Assembly (NCBI GenBank): GCA_019240405.1
Contig: JAFAYL010000060.1
Span: 1 to 40,988, forward strand
From: Acidobacteriaceae bacterium
GTDB lineage: Bacteria; Acidobacteriota; Terriglobia; Bryobacterales; Bryobacteraceae
DNA length: 40,988 bases
Reading direction: 5' to 3'
Shown one piece after another: positions 33,130 to 39,474 of the stretch; the stretch's first letter is position 1, and every line of letters begins with the position of its first letter. Both the position numbers and the translations under genes were made by a program. The notes under the pieces are model-generated. The model worked only from the letters and a program-made list of their open reading frames with translations. It ran no database searches and was not told the origin of the DNA.

Positions 33130-34920
33130 ATGTTTTTTCGAATACAAACGTCTGCGGAGCCTGAAGTCGATTTGAGTGTGGTCTACGACGCAGTGGTCGT
33201 GGGCACGGGCGCGGCTGGGGGAATGGCGGCACATGTCCTGACGTCACATGGCATGAAGGTATTGCTGCTCGAAGCCGGCAAGAAGATCAATACCAGCGAA
33301 ATTCTGCATTCGATGGAGTGGCCTTACGATCATCCGCGACGCGGCAGAATGCCGCCAGGCTACCATGCGTTGACACAGAACGAATATAACTTTCGCAAAC
33401 CACCGTACGCGCAGAACTCGCCTTATACGAAGGTGACGTCGTATGTGCAACACGGAGGTGGCTCCGATTACAGCAAGACCATTGTGGTGGACGAGAAGCA
33501 GCACCCATATACAGGAACCGAATACGCGTGGGTGCGGGCGCGGTGCGTCGGGGGAAAGACGAACATTTGGGGCAGGCTTGCGCTGCGGCTTTCCGATTAC
33601 GATTTCAAGGGTGCGAGCCGGGATGGGTTCGGCCAGGATTGGCCCATTTCGTATGTCGACATCGCGTCTTACTACGACAAGGTTGATCTCTATCTTGGGG
33701 TTTCGGGACATCCAGAAAATTACCCTGCCATGCCGGACGGACAATTTCAGCGCGCGATAAAGCTGAGCCCGTCCGAAATGCATTTGCGCGAGACGCTCAA
33801 GGGCATGGGCCGTATTCTGACGCCCTATCGAGCTGGGGTGACAACGGACGGGCTGAAGCACAACAAATACCGGAGCCGGTGTTGGGGGCGTGGCGCATGT
33901 AACCGCCACGTTGGAGGATGCGATATTCACGCGGCGTTCGATTCGCCAACGGGTTTGATCCGCCCGGCGCAAGACACTGGAAATTTGACGCTCAGGCCGA
34001 ATTCGACAGTGTATGAGGTGACCGTCGATAAGAACACCGGGAAAGCGAGCGGCGTCTCATTTATCGATACGGAGACGCGAAAAAGCTATCAAGCGAAAGC
34101 GAAGGTCGTGATTCTCGGCGCGTCGACGCTCGAATCGGCACGACTGATGCTGAACTCAAAATCGACCTTGTACTCGAATGGGATCGGCAACTCGAGCGGA
34201 CATGTCGGGCACAATTTCTGCGAGCACATTATGGGTCCGAGCGTCGGCGGCTATTGGAAAGATCTCGTGGGAAAGCCGCGGACATTGGACGATGGACGCC
34301 CGGGCGGATTCTACGTTCCACGGTTTCGGAATTTAAACGGACCGAAATCGGACTTCATTAGAGGATACGGATTCGAGGGTGGCGCTGGAACTGGAATGGT
34401 TCCGGGAACTGCGTTTGACACACCGGCGTTTGGCGCCGAGTACAAGAAAAATGTCCGCGACTACGCGGGCGCGACAATCGAGATGGGTGGTTTCGGAGAG
34501 GTGCTGGCGCGATATGAAAACTATGTCGATCTCGACCCGGAGGTGAAAGACGCCTGGGGTGTCCCGGTTCTCCGATTTCACTATAAATTCGGAGATAACG
34601 AAAAGAAGATGGTCGCAGATATGGCGGCTTCCGCCCGCGAGATGTTCGAGGCGGCGGGATTTGTGATTACTTCCGTTAACGACCGGCCGTTGACTGAAGG
34701 GTGGTCCATTCACGAACTGGGAACTTCGCGCATGGGAAATGACCCGAAGACGTCAGTTTTGAATCAGTACCAGCAATCGCACGATGTGAAGAATCTGCTG
34801 GTGGTGGACGGAAGCAGTCACGTGTCGGCTTCGGCGCAGAATCCGACCTGGACCATTATGGCGCTGTGTTGGCGCTCTTGCGACCACCTGGCGGATCAGA
34901 TGAAGAGGGGAGAAGTGTGA
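33130..34920 (+). CDS. GMC family FAD-dependent oxidoreductase (large subunit)
   Basis: A 596-residue flavoprotein dehydrogenase. The FAD dinucleotide motif GTGAAG is at 25-30 within YDAVVVGTGAAGGMAA, with LLLEAGK after the second strand. The middle CVGGKTNIWGRL segment and the C-terminal HELGTSRMG and SAQNPTWTIMAL blocks are typical GMC_oxred_C; His and Asn there are the usual catalytic pair. It resembles the large subunit of gluconate/sorbitol dehydrogenases. GGGAGAG precedes ATG 33130. The stop overlaps the next start by one base (TGATG), coupling it to subunit 3. No signal peptide is present, so export would depend on the partner. Substrate, probably a sugar or polyol, is unknown. Confidence 0.92.
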   Translation: MFFRIQTSAEPEVDLSVVYDAVVVGTGAAGGMAAHVLTSHGMKVLLLEAGKKINTSEILHSMEWPYDHPRRGRMPPGYHALTQNEYNFRKPPYAQNSPYTKVTSYVQHGGGSDYSKTIVVDEKQHPYTGTEYAWVRARCVGGKTNIWGRLALRLSDYDFKGASRDGFGQDWPISYVDIASYYDKVDLYLGVSGHPENYPAMPDGQFQRAIKLSPSEMHLRETLKGMGRILTPYRAGVTTDGLKHNKYRSRCWGRGACNRHVGGCDIHAAFDSPTGLIRPAQDTGNLTLRPNSTVYEVTVDKNTGKASGVSFIDTETRKSYQAKAKVVILGASTLESARLMLNSKSTLYSNGIGNSSGHVGHNFCEHIMGPSVGGYWKDLVGKPRTLDDGRPGGFYVPRFRNLNGPKSDFIRGYGFEGGAGTGMVPGTAFDTPAFGAEYKKNVRDYAGATIEMGGFGEVLARYENYVDLDPEVKDAWGVPVLRFHYKFGDNEKKMVADMAASAREMFEAAGFVITSVNDRPLTEGWSIHELGTSRMGNDPKTSVLNQYQQSHDVKNLLVVDGSSHVSASAQNPTWTIMALCWRSCDHLADQMKRGEV

Positions 34921-35438
34921 TGACTAGCGAAATCAACCGGCGCGAGCTAGTTCAACTTCTCGCCGGAGCGGCGTTCGCGCTGCAGTTGCCCGCTGCTGAA
35001 CCGGGGGCTCCATTATTCTTCACAAAGGATGAATTTGCGCTTCTGGATAAGTTAACGGATCTCATCATTCCGACTGATGAGCATTCGCCTGGAGCTCATG
35101 ATGCTGGAGTGGCGCCCTTCATAGATCGAATGACGGCGGAGGCATTTCTCGCTGAAGAAAAGGAGACTTGGCGCAGGGGCTTGCAGTCAATTAATGCGCT
35201 GTCGCAAACCACGAACGGCGCCCCCTTTTTGCAAGCGACCGAAGCACAGCAGATCGCGCTGTTGCAGAAGATTTCGAAAAATGAGGAGCACGGCGAAACG
35301 CCTCAAGAAAAATTCTGGGGCCAGCTTAAACAAACGACCGCATTCGCCTATTACACGTCAAAGATCGGGATTCATGAAGAGATGAATTATAAGGGCAACG
35401 TGTTAATACGAGAGTTTGTCGGGTACGACGCGACTTAG
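34920..35438 (+). CDS. Gluconate 2-dehydrogenase subunit 3 family protein
   Basis: A 172-residue partner of the GMC enzyme. ATG 34920 overlaps the GMC stop; the frame is open upstream inside the GMC gene, but that part is not the start. INRRELVQLLAGAAFAL at 5-21 is a twin-arginine-like signal, fitting hitchhiker export of the folded flavoprotein. The family blocks FTKDEFALLDKLTDLIIPTDEHSPGA and the C-terminal YTSKIGIHEEMNYKGN are clear. Gluconate dehydrogenases have a third, cytochrome c subunit; none follows here. The stop overlaps the convergent TPR gene by 4 bp. Confidence 0.9.
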   Translation: MTSEINRRELVQLLAGAAFALQLPAAEPGAPLFFTKDEFALLDKLTDLIIPTDEHSPGAHDAGVAPFIDRMTAEAFLAEEKETWRRGLQSINALSQTTNGAPFLQATEAQQIALLQKISKNEEHGETPQEKFWGQLKQTTAFAYYTSKIGIHEEMNYKGNVLIREFVGYDAT

Positions 35439-36304
35439 CGCGGGGCTGGCGTATCTGCGGCGGTTCTGAGCTTATCGAGAATCGCTTTCGCTTCGTCTTT
35501 CTTGCCTTCGGCCATGAGGGTCTGACCGAGAAGATAATTTGCGGAGTGGTTATTCGGATCAATGGCGAGGGCGCGTCGTAGAATTCCCTCCGCGTTCGAG
35601 AAATTCGCTTGTTTGAAATAGCACCGGCCGAGAAGAATGTAGGGTCCGCTGTAATCGGGATTTAGCCAGACTGCGCGTTGAAGATTGGGGATTGCGAGAT
35701 CCCAGTGCTCTTGCCGCTGGTAGGCGTCGCCGAGCCGGTACCACGCCATGGCGAAATTGGGATTAAGGGCGAGTTCTTTCGTAAGCTCCGCAACGCCTTC
35801 GTCGAGATGTCCGCGATATATCGCGACTTCACCAAGCAGGAAATGAGCTTCGGGCAACTTCGGATCGAGAGTGAGAGCTTCGTTGACCTCGGCGACGGCT
35901 TGATCTTCGTATTCTTTCTTCAGCATCATCTGACCGGCAAGCAGATGGCCTGCGGCGGAATTGGGTTTCAGTCCGAAGAGGCGAGCGAAGGCGGCTTCGG
36001 ACTGATCCTGCTGCTTGGTTTGTAGGTAGGCGTAGCCGAGCATGTAATTGGCTTCGTTAAGGGTGGGGACCTTCTCGAGCCAGGGAATCGCTTTGGGCGC
36101 CTGCGACAGCATGAAGTAACTCTGGCCGATCATTAGCACGGACTCTTTATATTCGGGCGTGCTTGGATTTTCGGTCTTCACGGCCTCTTGCAACGCGGCA
36201 ATCGCTTCTGAGTATTTTTGCTGCTTGTACAGATCGACGCCGTGCTGATGAGTATCGCTGGACGCGGCCGCTGAAAGGAGCAGCGCGGCAAGGACGTGCA
36301 GCAT
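35435..36304 (-). CDS. Exported TPR repeat protein
   Basis: A 289-residue protein with a signal peptide (about 1-16) and then almost continuous tetratricopeptide repeats, for example YKQQKYSEAIAALQEAV, VAEVNEALTLDPKLPEAHFL, ELALNPNFAMAWYRLGDAY and RALAIDPNNHSANYLLGQ. About six to seven repeats make a protein-binding solenoid. It starts 3 bp after the stop of the cytochrome/copper-monooxygenase-like TPR gene and is the last gene of that operon. A scaffold or assembly role for the periplasmic redox proteins is inferred from position only. Confidence 0.85.
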   Translation of the reverse strand: MLHVLAALLLSAAASSDTHQHGVDLYKQQKYSEAIAALQEAVKTENPSTPEYKESVLMIGQSYFMLSQAPKAIPWLEKVPTLNEANYMLGYAYLQTKQQDQSEAAFARLFGLKPNSAAGHLLAGQMMLKKEYEDQAVAEVNEALTLDPKLPEAHFLLGEVAIYRGHLDEGVAELTKELALNPNFAMAWYRLGDAYQRQEHWDLAIPNLQRAVWLNPDYSGPYILLGRCYFKQANFSNAEGILRRALAIDPNNHSANYLLGQTLMAEGKKDEAKAILDKLRTAADTPAPR

Positions 36305-36307
36305 GGT

Positions 36308-38197
36308 TCAGTTCGGCTTGGCTGCGTCGCGTTGAGCGGCCAAACTGGCGCGCGCACGGGCGAGATTTGCGCGAGCGGTCTGATGGTCGGGATTGATCCT
36401 CAGCGCGTTTTCAAAGGCCTGAGTTGCGCCTATCAAATCGCCTCGCATGGCAAGCAAAGCGCCTAAATTGGTCTGAATGTCGGCGTCGTCGGGTTTTAAG
36501 CGCGCTGCTTCGCGGAAATGGGGAAGAGCTTCGTCGTAGCGATGTTCGGCGAGGAGAACGGTGCCCAGGCCGGCTTGCGCATCGGGGTCATCCGTCTTTT
36601 GCTTGAGAAATTCAGCGTACTCGCGTGCGGCTTCGTCAGGATTTCCATTAGCGGCGAGCGCACGTGCCAGATTGTAGCGGGCATTGAGGTAAGCCGGATC
36701 GATCCGCAATGCTTCTTGAAGTTCCGGAATTGCATCGCCGAGTCGGTTTTCGGTCATAAATGCCGCCGCTAAACTGTTTCGGGCCGTCGCGTTCTGAGGC
36801 TGTACTTGAAGCGCTTGCTGATAATAAGTGATCGCTCCTCGAGTGTCGCCGCGGAATTGGCATAGCGCGCCGAGATTGTAGTGGGCCAGAAAATCGCCCG
36901 GATATTTTTCGAGGCGTCTACGCATTAACGCTTCCTGCAGCAGGAGTCGAGGATCTTCGTGCGATTCTTTCTTGGGCAATACCTGAAGCCAGACGTGCCC
37001 CATCTCGTCGATACTGCGGTCGCCGCCATGCACTCGGATCGGGGGATTGCTTGGGTTACGCGGGTTCGCTGAAGAATTGTCGTACGTGATGCGCATGGCG
37101 AGAGTTGCGCCTGCGGGGAGCGGGACGGGATGACGGTAAGTATAGACCGCCTGCCAGTTGATGTCCCAATCGTTGATTTTGATCAGCCATCGGCGTGTTC
37201 CGTCCGGCAGCGTGGCCCAAGCTTCTATTTGTTTGCCGACGTAGTGGGCATGCGGATAAATGGCGAGAACGTCAACCGCAACCGGCAGCTTCAACTCATC
37301 CGTCACCTGAAAGTTTCGGTCGCCGGGCGGGATATCGAGGGCGCCGTCGTGCTCCAGTTGAAGCAGCATGGGGAAGAGGGTGGGAGGCCGGGAGGAGAAA
37401 TAGAAACCGATGGTGGGTTGGATTAGCTCCGGTTTTCCTTTCGGCTGTAGATGGAGGTTCAGAATCAAATCTGTGCCGGGATCGAGACGCCAACTCATGC
37501 CCTCCGGCTCGGGCTCGAGCACCGAGCCGGGTTTCCAGAAGAGAAAGTGCGAATCGGGATCGAAGACGTCGGGACTGCCTTCCGTAGTGACGTCCATGCC
37601 GGGAAAGCCGGACTGCCCATCTTCGCCATCGCGTTGCCGCAAGCGCCGGGTTCGGTCGACGACGATGTTGGCGTGATGCACGACACCTGTATTGCCGGGC
37701 CGTAGCTCGACAGCGCGAACATATTTGGTTTCTTTGAGGTCGACCGGGATCACAAAATTCCGGAAAACATCGCCGCCGGCTGCCGGGACGGTGTAGGGCT
37801 GGGGCATTTTTACGATGAGGTCCGGCGCACCCATTTGCCAGCCTGCTGTGAAGTGAGGATTGGGCGGCAAATCGGATGGCTTGCCTTCGGGCATGCCCTG
37901 CTTTACCCAGTCGGCGATGAGGCGCAGTTGGGCCTCGGTGAGGCGGCGCTCGCCGGCGAAATCGCCGTAGCCGGGCTCAGGCGGCCAGGGGGGCATGTAG
38001 CGGCGTTGTGTAACGGCGATGATTTGCGCTGCGTGGCTGCGAACATCGCGGTATGTGAGCAAAGGGAAAGGCGCCACTTCTCCGGCGTGATGGCAGGGGG
38101 CGCAGTATTGATAGGTAATGGGGGCGATGTCTTTGTCGAAGGTTACCGGCGGCCCAGGTAAGCGCAAGGACAGTAGCGCCAGCCACGCACACTTCAT
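36308..38197 (-). CDS. Cytochrome c / copper type II monooxygenase-like / TPR protein
   Basis: A 629-residue three-part exported protein. A haem site CAPCH is at 32-36, with MPPW (Met68) as likely axial ligand. Residues 120-410 resemble the PHM/dopamine-hydroxylase fold: His174-His175 (GVVHHANI), His249 (LILNLHLQP), His316-x-His318 (YPHAHYV) and Met399 (DEMGHVWLQ) match the two copper sites in order. Residues 430-620 are TPRs. ATG 38197 overlaps the redoxin stop (ATGA); a longer frame to 38218 is open but less likely. In related genomes redoxin, cytochrome and copper domains are often in one chain; here they are split over two coupled genes. Substrate unknown; copper ligation predicted. Confidence 0.85.
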   Translation of the reverse strand: MKCAWLALLSLRLPGPPVTFDKDIAPITYQYCAPCHHAGEVAPFPLLTYRDVRSHAAQIIAVTQRRYMPPWPPEPGYGDFAGERRLTEAQLRLIADWVKQGMPEGKPSDLPPNPHFTAGWQMGAPDLIVKMPQPYTVPAAGGDVFRNFVIPVDLKETKYVRAVELRPGNTGVVHHANIVVDRTRRLRQRDGEDGQSGFPGMDVTTEGSPDVFDPDSHFLFWKPGSVLEPEPEGMSWRLDPGTDLILNLHLQPKGKPELIQPTIGFYFSSRPPTLFPMLLQLEHDGALDIPPGDRNFQVTDELKLPVAVDVLAIYPHAHYVGKQIEAWATLPDGTRRWLIKINDWDINWQAVYTYRHPVPLPAGATLAMRITYDNSSANPRNPSNPPIRVHGGDRSIDEMGHVWLQVLPKKESHEDPRLLLQEALMRRRLEKYPGDFLAHYNLGALCQFRGDTRGAITYYQQALQVQPQNATARNSLAAAFMTENRLGDAIPELQEALRIDPAYLNARYNLARALAANGNPDEAAREYAEFLKQKTDDPDAQAGLGTVLLAEHRYDEALPHFREAARLKPDDADIQTNLGALLAMRGDLIGATQAFENALRINPDHQTARANLARARASLAAQRDAAKPN

Positions 38198-38703
38198 TTC
38201 AGGTCTTCGATGACGCACCCGACACTTCGAGTCTCATGAAACGGCGGAACTCTTCCGGAGCAGATGGCGGAAAGCTCGTCTTCCAACTCATGCTGCGAGG
38301 GCTGCGCTCTGGCTTTTCCGAGATCGACGTACCGGTCGTCGATGCGGCCCACATACGCGAGCTCGCCGTGGATGAAAACCGCCGCTTCGGGAGTGACTCG
38401 CGCCTTAGCGCGCGCGACGTACTCGTGATGCGGGTCGAGGACGGAGGGAATGGAGTAGCCGTAATCGCGCGAATGCTGTTTCATGGCTGCTTCGGTAAGG
38501 CCGGCTTCGGGATAGACGAGCAGGAAATCGATGCCCAGAGGCGAGTACTTTTTGTAGAGCCGCTCGAGTTCGGGTGCGTAGCGATTTGAGATGGGGCAAT
38601 CGGAGCGTATGAACAGGAGCACGGTTGCCTTCTCGCCGTGGGATGCGAGGATCCCTGCCTGTTGAGATAGCGCGGCTAACGCGAGCGCGAACATGGGGAG
38701 CAC
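38194..38703 (-). CDS. Exported redoxin (thioredoxin-fold) protein
   Basis: A 169-residue thioredoxin-like protein with an N-terminal hydrophobic signal. The active-site region is SDCPISNRYAPEL: a single peroxidatic-type Cys36 with Ser39 in place of the second Cys of CxxC. FLLVYPEAG, SVLDPHHEYV and TPEAAVFI (with the cis-proline) fit the redoxin fold, and GRIDDRY follows. A C-terminal FHETRSVGCVI holds another cysteine. Start is GTG 38703 or ATG 38694. TATACT (38712-38717) on the minus strand is a -10 only 8 nt from the GTG. First gene of a three-gene operon; its stop overlaps the cytochrome/copper gene. Confidence 0.87.
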   Translation of the reverse strand: MLPMFALALAALSQQAGILASHGEKATVLLFIRSDCPISNRYAPELERLYKKYSPLGIDFLLVYPEAGLTEAAMKQHSRDYGYSIPSVLDPHHEYVARAKARVTPEAAVFIHGELAYVGRIDDRYVDLGKARAQPSQHELEDELSAICSGRVPPFHETRSVGCVIEDLK

Positions 38704-38711
38704 TACTCAAA

Positions 38712-38717
38712 AGTATA
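38712..38717 (-). promoter_or_regulatory. -10 element of the redoxin operon
   Basis: TATACT on the minus strand, 8 nt before GTG 38703 and 17 nt before ATG 38694. A hairpin-forming dyad (GCTTCA-N6-TGAAGC, 38723-38740) lies just upstream in the -35 region and might be an operator. Confidence 0.35.
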
Positions 38718-38820
38718 ACCAGGCTTCACCTCACTGAAGCGGACTTTTCGGAAGCACAAAACGGTTCTTCGCCTCTTAGGTAAAATATGAGAAAAGCTAG
38801 TTGGAAAGGTGACAATAAAG

Positions 38821-39069
38821 ATGCGAAGTGCGACGAAAGCCACAAAAACATTCTCGTTGGATAAAGCCATCCTTGCAGAAGTGAAGCGTTCGAAGGGAAC
38901 AAGCTCGGAAAGCGAGCGCGTCAACACGCTGCTGAAATTTGCATTAGATCTTGAAAAACGAGCTGCGTTATACGAAGAGGCTGCAAATTTCTTTGCGAGC
39001 CCGGCTGAAGCTCGTGAGGACCGGCGAGCGTTCGAATCAGCGAGCCTCAGGGCTTGGCGTAGAGGGTGA
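38821..39069 (+). CDS. Probable antitoxin of a MazF-type pair
   Basis: About 82 residues. ATG 38821 has GGAAAGG at 38803-38809; GTG 38809 is an alternative. The N-terminal KTFSLDKAILAEVK followed by a helix with SSESERVNTLLKFALDLEKR suggests a ribbon-helix-helix DNA-binding unit; the C-terminal half is charged and likely to fold on the toxin. TAAAAT at 38781-38786 is a possible -10. The MazF-like gene starts 6 bp after the stop. The family is not one of the well-known MazE types; the call depends on the neighbour and the layout. Confidence 0.72.
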   Translation: MRSATKATKTFSLDKAILAEVKRSKGTSSESERVNTLLKFALDLEKRAALYEEAANFFASPAEAREDRRAFESASLRAWRRG

Positions 39070-39075
39070 GGGCTT

Positions 39076-39423
39076 TTGAAGCGAACGGCCAAGCCCGCGG
39101 GGTGGCACCCCAAACGCGGCGAGGTCTGCTTATTCGCCCTCGACAAGCAACGCCCTGCCTTGGTGATCTCTGCTGATGCTCTGAATGTTCACGCGCTTGA
39201 TATATGCGTCGTGCCCATCTCCACGGTTGAGCACAAGAGCTTTAGCCTGAGGCCCAAGTTGAAGGCAGGGGAGGGAGGTCTCGACCGGGATTCCTGGGTG
39301 AAATGCGATCAGGTCACGACAATCGAAAAGGCCAAAGCGGTGTATCCGCCGCTCGGATCGTTATCGAAGGCGTCACTCGCCAAGATTGAAGAGGCGATTA
39401 AACGATCGCTGGATCTCATCTAG
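39076..39423 (+). CDS. MazF/PemK family toxin (endoribonuclease)
   Basis: A 115-residue protein of the PemK/MazF fold. RGEVCLFALDKQRPALVIS at 14-32 carries the Arg-Pro pair (Arg26), PIST at 47-50 the Ser/Thr of the active site, and DSWVKCDQVTTIEK at 72-85 the conserved Gln. The C-terminal LAKIEEAIKRSLDL helix is typical. MazF toxins cut mRNA at short sequences. The start is TTG 39076 with a strong GAGGGTGAGGG before it that overlaps the antitoxin stop; a weak start codon behind the antitoxin would keep toxin below antitoxin. Confidence 0.88.
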   Translation: MKRTAKPAGWHPKRGEVCLFALDKQRPALVISADALNVHALDICVVPISTVEHKSFSLRPKLKAGEGGLDRDSWVKCDQVTTIEKAKAVYPPLGSLSKASLAKIEEAIKRSLDLI

Positions 39424-39454
39424 AGTCGCGACAGCAAACTCCCACGCGCTCAAA

Positions 39455-39460
39455 TATAAT
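39455..39460 (+). promoter_or_regulatory. Consensus -10 (TATAAT) of the multihaem cytochrome gene
   Basis: Exact TATAAT ending 14 nt before ATG 39475, which predicts a leader of about 6-8 nt. No good -35 is visible and there is no Shine-Dalgarno before the ATG. Confidence 0.45.
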
Positions 39461-39474
39461 GGCGCTTGTTGCAG

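Noticed and set aside
33244-33972. Minus-strand open frame opposite the GMC gene
   Set aside because: Antisense shadow of conserved GMC codons, with Arg- and Val-rich composition and no motif.
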